Assembly (NCBI GenBank): GCA_034766995.1
Contig: CM068314.1
Location: 33,411,708-33,475,707 of the forward strand
Source: Acanthacorydalis orientalis
Lineage: Eukaryota > Arthropoda > Insecta > Megaloptera > Corydalidae
Length of the DNA: 64,000 bases
Reading direction: 5' to 3'
The notes beneath the pieces were generated by a model. It had not been told where the DNA came from, did not search any database, and saw only the letters and a list, made by a program, of their open reading frames with translations. How positions within the stretch are numbered: the stretch's first letter is position 1; every line of letters starts with the position of its first letter. Positions 26,213 to 37,814 of the stretch are shown here, piece after piece. A program made the position numbers and the translations under genes.

Positions 26213-26642
26213 AACGTAAGATTTACAACCGTAGGACCAAAGAGGCGTTTATTTGATTGTAATATTGCGATAATTAGATAAAATTAGTGTCTTCCAAACA
26301 ATATGATTTACTAAAACCTTGAATTTTTAAAAGGTTCCCTGTAAGGTTAGATAATGCATATTGATCCTACACATATAAAAACTTGTTTATCATAACAGAA
26401 AATAAAAAAAATAAATAAGAAAAGAGATAAAAACGAATTAGTTATCATATACGTTTTTTTCTATTAAAGTAAAATTTAAACCATATTTTTATGCAGTGAG
26501 GTACATAAAATATAACTTCATAAGACTCTATTAAATCATCTAAATAAATATTCTGTGTTAAAATTAATTAAAGTGTTTGAAGTTTGTTAAAAAAAGAATT
26601 TTAAGTGATGTGGCGTAGACAATTGTACTTTTTGTATTAAAA

Positions 26643-27778
26643 ATTGGGTCATCTAATAAGCAATGCGGGTTTTAAAAATAAGTTTTAAAATAACGAAAAA
26701 AATTACATTGTAATTTTGATTCAAAATATATTTTCTATATTAACTTTTTCCCATCTTAATTTTAAATTTTCAGTACCCTGAACTTTTTGGGTTTTGCATT
26801 AAAGAAAAAATCGATCTCCCTTTGGACATCACTCTCTATATTAATCCATTTTCCATTGATGTGGTTTTGTAGACTTCGGAACAGGTGATAATCCGATGGT
26901 GCTAGATCAGAGGAATATGATTGATAAGACATAAATTCCCTTTCAAATTGCTTTAGTTTTTGGAGGGTTTCGCGTGTTCACAGTACAACTATTTTGTGAT
27001 GGTTCAATTCTCTGGTAATAGCTTGTAATGATAATCCTTTTCATATCTCACCAAACAGACAATATAATCTTTTTTGGATGAAGCTCTCTTTTCCAGTTGA
27101 AGATGGTGTTTAGTTTTGGTCAATCCATTGTCTTTGACGTTAATATTATTATAAATAATCCATTTTTCATCACCAGTAAAAATTCTATTCAGAAACAGAT
27201 CATTTCGTAATCAGTATAAAGGATAAGTGCAAATGTTCACACGCTGTTTTAAATTAGCGTCTGATAGCTCGTGCAGAACCCATTGAACCAGCTTAGAAAT
27301 CTTACTAATCATTTTCAAGTACCGATGAACAGTTGAATGTAGTGATTTGAGCTACTTGGGTAATTTTTCTACTGTTGAATTAAGACTTTGTTCCACTAGT
27401 GTTCGCAGGATCTCATCATCAAACTCTTGATGACTTCTTGGCCTTTTCTCAGTTTCAAGGCTGTAGTTCTCGGACCGAAATTGTTGAAAACTATCTTTGT
27501 TAACAACCACCTTGGCTAATAACACCTGAACCATAAATTTACCACAATTTTTTCACTGCAGTTGTAAGCTAAAAATATGCCTAATGTGCTCTTTTGACAC
27601 TTCCATGACAACTAATATTTTTTTCTTGTAAATTTGCACGATCAGTTAATCTTCCACGATAAGAATGAGAAAACACGATTAGCATATGGTCCTTATACGT
27701 TTTTGTAATAACTGAAATGTATTGCATCACCCATTTTCACCTATATGAAGACACCGCATTACTTATGGGTGACCCAAT
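26643..27778 (-). mobile_element. Nearly full-length inactive mariner transposon
   Basis: The left terminus is ATTGGGTCATCTAATAAGCA (26643), and the right terminus, read on the minus strand from 27778, is ATTGGGTCACCCATAAGTAA. Both continue into AATGCGG, so the ends are imperfect inverted repeats of about 30 bp. The element is about 1.14 kb, a little shorter than an ordinary mariner of about 1.3 kb. The transposase reads on the minus strand across most of the element. Stops, frameshifts and an internal deletion make it inactive. The sequences outside the repeats are AT-only, so the TA target duplication cannot be placed uniquely. Confidence 0.88.
26760..27534 (-). pseudogene. Mariner transposase, disrupted
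   Basis: The open part at 27352-27534 carries the N-terminal region, with RPRSHQEFDDEILRTLVEQS matching the family's GRPS.FDD..L..LVE motif, and ends at a premature stop. A shifted frame continues with HSTVHRYLKMISKISKLVQW, the second helix-turn-helix and linker. TGDEKW, with the first catalytic Asp, is at 27160-27177. Near the C-terminus SSDLAPSDYHLFRSLQ (about 26866-26913) carries the third acidic residue. Between them the family's HDNAxPH block with the second catalytic Asp is not recognisable: after LLPEN the reading jumps to a CEHAKPSK-like remnant, consistent with an internal deletion. The protein would normally bind the inverted repeats and perform cut-and-paste transposition at TA sites; this copy cannot. 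Confidence 0.88.
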
Positions 27779-28029
27779 AATATACAGAAACTTTTCTATG
27801 GCCATTATAGGATTTTGAAAGCTTTTCTACGCACATTACTTTTTACTATTTCATGTACTATTTTTATATAATTTATAAATAGCTATATTATTAACAAAAA
27901 TTATATAACGATGACATTTTATTATTAAAAAAACTAAGACATAGTTCTTAGGGTTTTTCATTTCATTATTATTTTATGATGAATTATATCACGAAAAAAG
28001 AGTTTTAAAGGACATTAAAGACAAAATAG

Positions 28030-28030
<1 letters not shown>
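27779..28030. other. AT-rich non-coding DNA, no gene seen
   Basis: Nothing is recognisable between the mariner and the next microsatellite. Confidence 0.6.

Positions 28031-28086
<56 letters not shown>
28031..28086. repeat. (TA)n microsatellite, 56 bp
   Basis: This is a pure TA run. The minus-strand open frame across it is a Tyr-Ile artefact. Confidence 0.97.
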
Positions 28087-28088
<2 letters not shown>

Positions 28089-28269
28089 GAGATTATATAA
28101 ATATAACAGTTGAATATAACAAATTGTGTTGCTTCATCAGGTATATCTGTTGATAGTATAATGTTATTTGTTTTCAATGAGTTGTGAATTGAATATTTAG
28201 AATAAAATCCTACATGGAAATTAATAGGTACGTTAAATGAAAAAAGATAAACGTACAGACGCACAGAAA

Positions 28270-28740
28270 CTGACTTTGATGGGGTATATGTGATCGTAAA
28301 CCGTCCGAAGAGTTAAAAAAACTGCCCTGGGATTCTACTGTTGACATGTCAAGCTCTGGGTCTCGGGCGCACGCGTTGGTGACACCAGTTTATAGCCGAT
28401 GTGTATGTATGTTCGTGTGTGCGTTAGTATTCACGAACTACGAAGAGACCTATCTAGCCGAGACAAGAAGTGGCTGGTGCACTATAGCCGCAAAGCGGTA
28501 TCGCCGATACGTAGCTATTCAGTTTCATTCTTGCACTCAGAACGTGCGTATCATGCACAACCAGTTATAGCCACACAAACCGGAGTCCCTGTTGGCTGTG
28601 TATTATTACCTGTCGCGTTTTTTACAAACCTGCGCGTTTGTTCTTCTACCTGTACTTTACACATACATTTTTGTTTGATGAACGTGTGTGCGTGTGTTTT
28701 TATCGTTGCAGTTGTGATTAGATTGTAACCCTCGTGTTTA
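28270..28740. promoter_or_regulatory. CpG-rich island, possible promoter or exon
   Basis: About 450 bases have a balanced base composition and some thirty CpG dinucleotides (for example CTCGGGCGCACGCGTTGG near 28362 and GCCGCAAAGCGGTATCGCCG near 28487). DNA on both sides is strongly A/T. Overlapping open frames exist on both strands (28346-28570, 28399-28728 and 28551-28808) but none matches a known protein. A good acceptor-like tract, TTTTTATCGTTGCAG, ends at 28711. The island could be the promoter and first exon of a gene lying outside the window, a non-coding RNA, or a recently inserted or transferred segment. The sequence does not decide between these. Confidence 0.35.
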
Positions 28741-29071
28741 GTAGGGTTGTTTAGAGGTGAATCATTCTCGAAAAAATAAACATTTGATTGATCAATATTC
28801 AACATCATAATTTTGACAATCTATGTGATTTTATTTTTCGTTTCATGTGATTGGTTACTGAATATTATATTCATATTTTGTAATATTTTTGTTCTGGAAT
28901 GTGTGTAACTGTTGTGTTTATTTAAATTTGTGTTTTCAATTATATCATCATTTGGTTTTTGATTTATGTTGGATGCTGGTGCTTGGATTATGTTCCGTTT
29001 TTGAATTTTATATGCATGTAAATTAACTTTAATTACTTCAGAACATTGTTTATTTTGATGAACAATACAGT

Positions 29072-29095
29072 ATCGAGATAAAAAATGGTAAGTAT
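29072..29095 (+). other. Donor-like ATG/GTAAGT site
   Basis: AAAAAATGGTAAGTATG contains a consensus 5' splice donor directly after an ATG, about 330 bases downstream of the CpG-rich island. It could end a 5' exon of a split gene, but no partner exon was identified. Confidence 0.12.
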
Positions 29096-29159
29096 GATTT
29101 GTGCTTTTGCACTTTTTGTATATTTTATATTTCGTACATACATTTATTTTATAAAATTG

Positions 29160-29209
29160 ATTTATATATATATATATATATATACATATATATTTATATG
29201 TATATATAC

Positions 29210-29270
<61 letters not shown>

Positions 29271-29318
29271 CATACGAGTATATATGTATGTATATATACA
29301 CACATATATACATACATT
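29160..29318. repeat. Compound (TA)n/(CATA)n microsatellite
   Basis: This is a long interrupted tract with TACATA, TATGTA and CACACA variants. Open frames on both strands (29085-29387 +, 28821-29339 -) owe their length to this tract. Confidence 0.95.
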
Positions 29319-30718
29319 GTAAGAGTATTTAGTGATCAAGTTTTTCCTGGTTTGCTTCTTGGAACAATATTTTTAATTATTATGTGAATAATTTTTCATG
29401 GAATGAGTGAAATTGTATAAATTCATGAATATTTACATTTTTTAATTACTGTTTTAGGTATTATTAGTTTGGATTGTATATGAAAGTTAGAGCTTTTACC
29501 AGTTTTATTTTCGTTGGATATTTAAAGTATTCAAAATATAAGATAACAAAAATACTTTTTTTTATATTTTATTTATTTTTTAAAAATGAAAAAGTATGTA
29601 AGGGTTGACTATGAACCAGTTTAAAAAATATCATATTTGGATTTTTATTTTTATCCAATATATAATATTTTTATAATTCTGGAGAATGAAGATAATCGAT
29701 TGTTAAGCTTGGAACACGAGTATAAGTTTAAAGTAATACATTTGTATATTTTGGAAATATTTTTAATCGTGTGTATTAACGGAAAAAATGGTTGTGTAAA
29801 ATAAACTTTGTTTATTTTCATTTTGTAATGTATTTTAGCAATTTATTTCAAATTTATTTATAAACATTTAGTTTCAATATATTTCACTGAAATTTCAATA
29901 AATGTTTTACTTTTTTAGCAAAAGATGTTATAAGCTAGATTTAATTTTTTATACATTGACTTTTCACTTCATTCTCTATTTGCTGAATAAGATTATTCTA
30001 TATTCATCATATTTCCAACAAATTGATTTTTTAGATATTAGATCATTTATTTAAAAGTACATAAATATTAGACAAATTATGAAATAATATAAAAAAGTGA
30101 AATAAAAATCTATATTCTGTATTAGCACTGTCCATTAACTGTACGCTAAAGGGTCAAGTTGTTGGTAAATTGATGGCAGGTCATAAAAAGTAGTTAATGT
30201 ATTATCTATATATAAATTGAATAGAGACTACATCGATTTCCGCGTTTTTATACGTGAAATAATTTTATAATCGTATTATCTCGACTTTTAACTTTGGTCA
30301 TGAACGAAGTTTGTTTTTAATAGCGGACCATTAAATTTAGTTTACGGGTAGAATGTAGCCCGCGGGGTATTAGTTGAATAAAATTGTTTTGGATTAAACA
30401 TATATGATAAATAAACTAAATTAATCAAAGTAAGTTGTAAAATTTATTCCATAAAATGAAGTTAAAGATTTAAAATTATTCTAATATATATAGCAATAAA
30501 AGTAATTAAAAAATATAAACGAATAAAATGGATCAACTAACTTTTAACTCATTCCTACTTAAAAATAATTATTTAAATATTTTTTGATTTATATCGATTA
30601 ATTTGAAACAGTTTTAAATACTATAATACACTAATAAATAAGACGTTAACGTACTAAACCGGAGTAAAAAAAAAATACTGATTACAAATGTATAAATAAT
30701 TGTGTGTACACACATACG
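29319..30718. other. AT-rich DNA with one more balanced patch
   Basis: A patch at about 30110-30375, including GCCCGCGGGGTATTAG near 30358, is less A/T-biased than its surroundings. It has no open frame and no recognised motif. The rest holds nothing identifiable. Confidence 0.5.
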
Positions 30719-30770
30719 CATATATATATATACATATATATATACATATATACATATACACGCACACATA
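30719..30770. repeat. Interrupted TA/CATA/CACA tract
   Basis: Short TA runs are separated by CATA and end in CACGCACACATA. Confidence 0.85.
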
Positions 30771-31196
30771 AATGTTCAGGTAGAGATCAGTTAACAGGTA
30801 ATAATGGTATTAGAAAATGTTTCGAAAAGAAAAACATTGGATTATTATTTTAAAAGATTTTTTTTAGATATATATTAATCAGTATTCAAAGGTCTTCACT
30901 ACAAGTAATTCAACAGGGATTAAATATTATATAACATTCATTCCATCGACGATTATAATTAATTTTCCTACAGGAAAATAATTTATAATAGTGTTGTTTT
31001 GCATAGTACTTTGTATTATAATTTTTTCTAAATATTGAATGGTACGCTTATTTCATACAATTAAATTAGAAGAAATATTTTATGGCGTACATGTATTAAG
31101 TTAATAAGGAAGAGATTTCGTTAGATCATTTATATTAAACCATAATCATTTATTAATCAATTATTTTCTAAATTTTATCTGATTTTTAGTTTTAAG

Positions 31197-31199
<3 letters not shown>

Positions 31200-31275
<76 letters not shown>

Positions 31276-31291
31276 CATACACACACATGTA
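31200..31291. repeat. (TA)n then (CATA/CA)n microsatellite
   Basis: A pure TA run of 70 bp (31200-31269) continues into CACATACATACACACACATG. Confidence 0.96.
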
Positions 31292-31629
31292 CACACATCT
31301 AAAATCATTCCATATTAATGGGAGGAACTGTGTTTAAATATACTCTTATAAACATTAATGTGGTAGTATAATAATATGCGTATATTAAAATTTAACTGAA
31401 CTAAAAATAAATAAAGTGCATCTATAATATACAAAATATCATTATTTTTAGGTTCCTCAAATCAAGTTATTTTAGACTTAAAAATATGCTTAAGTGAATC
31501 ATGACATATACTTAACATTAGTACATTACATAAATTTAATTTGTGTAAGAGAGGAATATAAATTATTTCAATTAAATATTTCTTTTGATATCTTTTAAAA
31601 CCTAGACGTATATATTATATTAGAAATTA

Positions 31630-31633
<4 letters not shown>

Positions 31634-31669
<36 letters not shown>
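31634..31669. repeat. (AT)n microsatellite, 36 bp
   Basis: This is a pure AT run. Confidence 0.95.
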
Positions 31670-31671
<2 letters not shown>

Positions 31672-32212
31672 ATGTTACGATAATTTGTATATGGTTTTAA
31701 TAAGTATACAGATTAATTAAAATAACTTCGATTCACAGATTAATAGCGTACATCAAGCTGTTATTATATACATGTATACGTGTTAGTTATTCACATTATT
31801 AACATTTGTTGTTTTCATTTGTATCATACAAGGGCAAATGTGATAAACTACCTTAGTATTGAACAGAAGTAAAATAAATTTACTTAATTGCAATGAATCA
31901 ATGTCGTCTTACTCATCGGTCGTACAAATTGAATAATAATTCAAAACATGTGAATAGAACGTGATGGATGAATAACCCTGTGCTTGTCTAATTAAAATGT
32001 TCATAATATGTAAATAGTGTTTGAGGAATTATTCTAAGAATTAGAAAACACGTATGCTTTTATGTAATTTTTTTAAGTAAGGTGTATCTTATAATGAGTC
32101 ATCTCTTTGCTTATTAATACATACATACAATATATGTGTGATGTATGTTAATTGATTAATTTTTGATAGTATTTTTTAATGATTAAGAACTATTACAGAA
32201 TATTTTTATTGC

Positions 32213-32214
<2 letters not shown>
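31670..32214. other. AT-rich non-coding DNA, no gene seen
   Basis: No recognisable feature was found. Confidence 0.6.

Positions 32215-32269
<55 letters not shown>
32215..32269. repeat. (TA)n microsatellite, 55 bp
   Basis: This is a pure TA run. Confidence 0.97.
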
Positions 32270-32272
<3 letters not shown>

Positions 32273-32904
32273 GTGCCTACAAATGTGTTTGATTTAATTT
32301 AGTTATTTAATGTTCACTTTTTGTTAATTGATAAAATATATATTTTTATATGAATCATTCCAGATTATCTGTGTGAATCATAGCAACAAGTATGTAATGT
32401 TTTGGATAATAAAATATAATTCAATTCGTATTGTAATATTAAAATGTAAAAATGTGTTTTTTTAAAGATTTTATAAACGAATGAAAACAAAGCTGTGATC
32501 TGAAGAATTTTTGAAATACACTCAAGTAATTATATTACTTTTATTAATTAAATTTAATCTATAATTTAATTATTAACATTTTTATGCAATGAACAACCAG
32601 TTTTTCTGGAAAATAATATTTGTAATTTTAAGATATATTTTCAAATAATAAATTAACGAGAAATGACTCATTTGTGAATCAGTGAATTTATTTCATTTAT
32701 GAAATGGTATGTGAATACCAATCAAGATTTAATGCAAATATTTATTTTGGTAAAACTATAAATTCAAATTTGAAATAAAACTCATAAGAGCATGATTGTA
32801 TAAGTTTATGTTATAAAATTTTTATTGATTGTATTTCAGATAGAATAACACATTCGAATTCTTTTTTTATCCCACAAACTAACTTTTTTTTGATTTCCGG
32901 TAAC
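32270..32904. other. AT-rich non-coding DNA, no gene seen
   Basis: No recognisable feature was found. Confidence 0.6.
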
Positions 32905-33075
32905 ATGACACTCTGAGGATGATGACGTTGTTATCGAAATGCACACAGCGACACTTGAAATGAATCAGTAATAATTTATTAAATATTTTTGATCAAAAAG
33001 TATGATGTAGTTTGTGGGGTAAAAAAAGAATTCATTTGTGATGATATAAATTTAATCACAGTGTTGTCACAACTG
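32905..33075 (+). repeat. Hammerhead-like dispersed repeat, copy A
   Basis: This is the best-preserved copy. The core (32913-32939) is CTGAGGA, then T, then a hairpin with arms GATGAC and GTTATC and loop GTT (six pairs, one G-U), then GAAA. That order matches the conserved centre of hammerhead ribozymes. A TGC/GCG pair with a five-base loop follows. About 75 bases further on, TTTGATCAAAAAG, TTTGTGGGG and GAATTCATTTGTGATG are shared with the other copies. A canonical UH cleavage site and pairing for stem I were not found. Hammerhead motifs are known from Penelope-like elements and retrozymes, so a retroelement origin is plausible but not proven. Confidence 0.65.
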
Positions 33076-33712
33076 TTATTGTAACATATTCGACATTAAA
33101 GAATATATGAGTAATCTGAATTGGCTATCCTTAATTTGTATTTTCAAAGGTTTGGTTCAATAAGTTACACGCACTGTTAACAATCATACTTTATTTAATA
33201 AATAAAACTGTGGCATTTTTTAAAATTTTAATTTTATCACAAAATATGTATTAACTCTTAATATCCTTGATCGATGTATCAGGTTTTACAAATTTGTCAC
33301 AAATTACTTTGAACAATAAATCGACCTTTTGGAAAAATATGTAAAAAAGAATTTTTCTAAAAAAAATCTATGTACATAAATCTGTAAAGTTTAGTTGAAC
33401 ATACATGAATGTATTCTCAGTATACTAAAGAATATTTACACACATTTACACTATAAATATGAAAGCCCAATTACAGTCAAATATTAATCCACTTAACATT
33501 AAGATTTATAGTTAACAATATAATAGGATTTTCTATCAGCACATTTTTTTTGATGTCCTTTTTTATATTTTAAGTGTTTTTGACACTGACGAACAATATA
33601 AATATATCTAAATGTATTATCTGAGAAATTTTTCATTTTTTGTTCGAAAACAATCATTTTCAAGTTACTTCTTTATCTACTACAGATATTTACATTTATA
33701 TTGTGTATGTAT
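33076..33712. other. AT-rich non-coding DNA, no gene seen
   Basis: No recognisable feature was found. Confidence 0.6.
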
Positions 33713-33748
33713 ATAGACATACATATGTGTATAGACATACATATGTGT
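33713..33748. repeat. Perfect 18-bp tandem duplication
   Basis: ATAGACATACATATGTGT occurs twice head to tail (33713-33730 and 33731-33748). Each unit contains the palindrome ACATATGT. Confidence 0.9.
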
Positions 33749-34220
33749 ATATATATTTATATACATATATATTTACAAACACTCTTATATATACCCATTG
33801 TTGATTTTAATTGAAAATTATAAAATGTTTTGAAGTTATAAATAAAGTAACTACGGTTCATTGAAGTATCAGTCATGTGTGAAAGCAATGTGGAGTTTAA
33901 AATTAAAACCATAAAAGTAAGAAACATTGTTTTATTTCTAGTGTTTTCGTATATAAGTCTTCATTTCAAAGTAAATTGTCCGTGTAATAGTAGCTATAAA
34001 AAAACTATTAATTAGTTTAAAAACAATATGGTCGATACAGTTTTATTTTTATACAATTTATAGTATATTCATTTCAGTTAATTATAAATTGCTATCAGAT
34101 ATTTGTAATATGATTTTTGAATTACATATAAACGCTTTAATTAAAGTTTCATTTTTGTTTAATAAAATTCATTATGAATGACATGAAAGACGACATGCAA
34201 TGTATTTTTATATTTATGGC

Positions 34221-34225
<5 letters not shown>
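33749..34225. other. AT-rich non-coding DNA, no gene seen
   Basis: No recognisable feature was found. Confidence 0.6.

Positions 34226-34278
<53 letters not shown>
34226..34278. repeat. (TA)n microsatellite, 53 bp
   Basis: This is a pure TA run ending in TGTATATG. Confidence 0.97.
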
Positions 34279-34284
<6 letters not shown>

Positions 34285-34633
34285 GTACATAAAAGCAAAC
34301 ACATTCAAAGTTGATAATTATTGAATATATATACATTAACGCAAATCAATTGAAATACTGTTTTATTACAAAGAGGATTGCTTTAATGTCGACAACATAT
34401 ACTTTATCGGTGTCGATGTACTAATAAACTATCGACGTAATGTGACATACATAGACTGTGTATATTGTGCTCTATTTTAAATTGTTTCGACCTTTTAATT
34501 ATGCATTTATATGCATTGTGCGCGAAAATAGTAAATAGATTTGATAAGACAATCATCAAATACAGAAACTGTTTTAGTTCAGTGACCAAATTATCCATTA
34601 TCAGAACAATGGGAAGTTAACAAAACTGTATAT

Positions 34634-34656
34634 GTATATATATATATATATATATA
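34634..34656. repeat. (TA)n microsatellite, 23 bp
   Basis: This is a short pure TA run. Confidence 0.9.
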
Positions 34657-35875
34657 AGCATACACATATGACAAACATAAGTCACTTAATTTAGTTAACG
34701 ATCATTTGACTTACAAATTTAATTAAGTTTTCTGATTGAACCCAAGAACTCACTCTAGCATATAATGAGCACAGTTACAGTATTCAAATGTTAATGTATT
34801 TCTAATTGACTTTAAAATACTGTATCGTCAGCGTTCAAGTGAAATTCCTAAGTACATAATCTTCATTCTGGGCTTATATTTACCACCATGATAAAAAGGA
34901 CACCTCATAGTCCTATATACCTTTATACTTATATTTTAGAAACTGTCAATTTTTAAGAGTTCTTTGTCTGCATATCATATAGACAGATTATAGGCAGTAG
35001 TCACGTTTTACGTAATATCATTTTTTTGGGTTTAACGAATTGTACAAGAATATTAACGATTTCTAAAACGAATATCAGTGTTGTACGCCTGTTTAGATAA
35101 TAATATTATTAAGTTTAAAATATATTTTTTAATAAGTTTTTTTTTTGTAAAATACAATTATTTTTTCTAAAATGGTCCAAAGTATATAAATTAATGAAAA
35201 TATAAAACATATCTAAGGGATGAAACTAGACATATATATATACATATTATGTTCACGATTTTAAATTTAATAAACTTAAATTACGAATAAGTCCAAATAA
35301 TTTTATTTTGCAGGTAATTCATTTACACAATGAATGTGCATTCCATTCGATTACACCAAACTCATCTATCTAAAGTACTCTGATTTTTTTGAAAATTCAT
35401 TTTATAAAGCTGTATTCAAAAAAAATAATCATAAATTATATATGTACTTTGATAATATAAAACATTTTTTGTTCGTCTAGAAGCTGAATATTTTTCTCTA
35501 GGTTTATTTTTATCTTATATTACAATATGTATATATATATATAAAATATGGTTTTCGTAATAAAATTATTTCATTTTTCATAGAAGATCGTAATACGTAT
35601 ACGATATACATTTACTTCGTAATTCTGTTTATGCGGTTAGATTAATGGATTTGTAACCACTGAACTGAGGACTTCAACCTATTTTATTTTAAAAAAATAG
35701 ATAATGATCTAAAAACATATTGGTTCTGGTTATAAATTGCTACTAGTCTTTTTTTATTTTAAGGTAATCTCTTAATGCTATTAATATTTGCGGTTTCATG
35801 TATGGAAGACGACAAATTTATATATAATAAAAAGCCACAATATTCGTCATCTTTTTCTATTATAGATTCTACCGG

Positions 35876-35878
<3 letters not shown>
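34657..35878. other. AT-rich non-coding DNA, no gene seen
   Basis: Only short TA tracts (35230-35245 and 35528-35542) were noted. Confidence 0.6.

Positions 35879-35929
<51 letters not shown>
35879..35929. repeat. (TA)n microsatellite, 51 bp
   Basis: This is a pure TA run. The plus-strand frame 35775-35996 runs through it and is not regarded as coding. Confidence 0.97.
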
Positions 35930-37320
35930 CCTTGTGAATTTAACATTTAGGTTTATTTATAAAATATTTTTAATTTGTTTCTTGATTAAAAGTTAAAAAG
36001 TTGATTAACTAATAACCAACATTTAATTTTATGAGAGTATTCTAAACATTGAAAGAAAAAGCAGGTAGTTTTTATAATGGAATTCCTCATGTTCAGTGAT
36101 TGTAAAATGAAAAATAAATTAGTTTAATAAAATAATTGTATTTTAAATTCATACATATTTCTGTTTCTAAATATTTCCCTAGAATTGACACGATAGAATC
36201 TATTTTTATACTGTTTTTGTTACTATATATATATATTTATATATATATACAGTATGGAATCCGAACCGAAAAAAATGTATCAAAATTATATGTGTGGCAG
36301 TTTTGATTGTCATTATACTTGTGTGTTACTAAAAATTCCTAAATATTTACGAAAAACAATTTTACAATTATTTTTTTGTTCATATGTAATTTAATTATAA
36401 ACTGAATATAAAAGACACCTGTTTTTGTTTTTATTTATTTTTTTTTTTTGGAAATTTGTTGAGTAGCTTATATAATGCTTGATTTTGAGAATGTTCCACA
36501 GTTTTAAATTAAGATGTAGCTTCAAGTGACTATTAAATCAGAAGAATAGACACAAAGTTTAGTTAAGTGTTAAGATCACCGTGTTGTTATGTCCACTCCT
36601 GTCCGACTGATTGCATTTGATCTATTAACTACCTGAATCTAAATTTTAATCTGAACCATCGCGATATGTTTTTACCCGTAGACAATAGTGCTTTTTTTTA
36701 TTGAAAAATTGGTAAATTTAAGATACTATTTTCTTTGAGCACGTGTTTATATTCATTATTAGCTCAGTGTAGTAGCAAGTCTGGAATGTTAAATTGCAAA
36801 CATATTACCAAGTTTTAATGTGATAAGGAAACCATAATCATGGAAGTTAATTATTTTAAGCAATGTAACTTTCACCGACTTTTAAAAATATATTTTTTTA
36901 TAATACATTTATGCACACTCTAAACCAGAAAAAATATTCGTTCTGTTTGAGCATGGGATGGTCGTTGCCGTTTTACATTTGTTGAAATTTATTGAAGTTC
37001 GAATTGAGAATTTAACAACAAGATTAATCACATAATAAAAAATAAAATAACTGGTAACATATTTTATTTTTTCAAAAATCATTAAAAAAATACATTTTTT
37101 AAAAGAAGAGTGTATAAAGTTATTAAATAAGTACTTTTATATGTTTATATATAGAGAATTTTTACATGTAGTATTTCAATACTTAATATTGTAAAGCAAT
37201 TAAAATAATATGTCTCGCAAGCATTTGATAATAACGTTACAATTTACAACAACTGCGTATAACACGCTTTTTAAACGTCATTTTGATTATTTATTCCTTG
37301 TAAACGAATGTAAATGTAAT
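35930..37320. other. AT-rich non-coding DNA, no gene seen
   Basis: A small TA tract at 36224-36250 was noted. Otherwise nothing is recognisable. Confidence 0.6.
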
Positions 37321-37329
37321 ACATGTAGA

Positions 37330-37570
37330 AATTAACGACTTAATTCAGAGAGCACAAAGAACAGTGGACTGAACAAATTTTGCGTTCCTGCCAGATGCGA
37401 ATAATTAAAGTGAGCATCAGTTATTTTTTTTATCGACAAACGTTCAACTGCTCCGCCGACAAAACTTTTAATGAACAATATGAAATTTCGTTTTACGGCA
37501 CTCGGTTCGACGCAATTCGTTTGAAATCGTTAAATGTCAAAGTTGGAACGTGATATTGCGTTCAGTTTTT
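37330..37570. other. GC-richer patch, unclassified
   Basis: About 240 bases hold several CpGs (CTGCTCCGCCGAC near 37448; ACGGCACTCGGTTCGACGC near 37495), bounded by A/T-only DNA. No open frame, splice site pair or transposon terminus was recognised. A conserved regulatory element, a non-coding exon or an unrecognised repeat are all possible. Confidence 0.25.
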
Positions 37571-37750
37571 TGTATTATATGTATAATTTGATTTTTTGAA
37601 TATTTTATCCATTTTCAGCTCATTTATTTTTTATATACAAAATATACTGCTTTATTGATTATAACCGAATGAAAATCAACCTGAAATAAAAATGAATTTT
37701 ATTTACTTCCAACTTTTCTTTATTATATCTTTCTGTAATTTATAAAATAG

Positions 37751-37814
37751 TATATATGTATATATATATATATATATATGTATGTATATATATATATATG
37801 TGTGTGTGTGTGTT
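37751..37814. repeat. (TA)n/(TG)n compound microsatellite
   Basis: TA runs are broken by TATGTATG and end in TGTGTGTGTGTG. Confidence 0.93.

Noticed and set aside
28821..29387. Possible nuclear copy of mitochondrial DNA (T-rich plus strand, several TGA codons readable as Trp)
   Set aside because: Translation with the invertebrate mitochondrial code in all plus frames gave no stretch resembling a mitochondrial protein, and TAA stops interrupt the frames.
32913..32965. Claim of an active hammerhead ribozyme
   Set aside because: The base expected to be U before the cleavage position is A in copies A, B and E, and flanking bases do not pair as stem I, so only core resemblance is reported.
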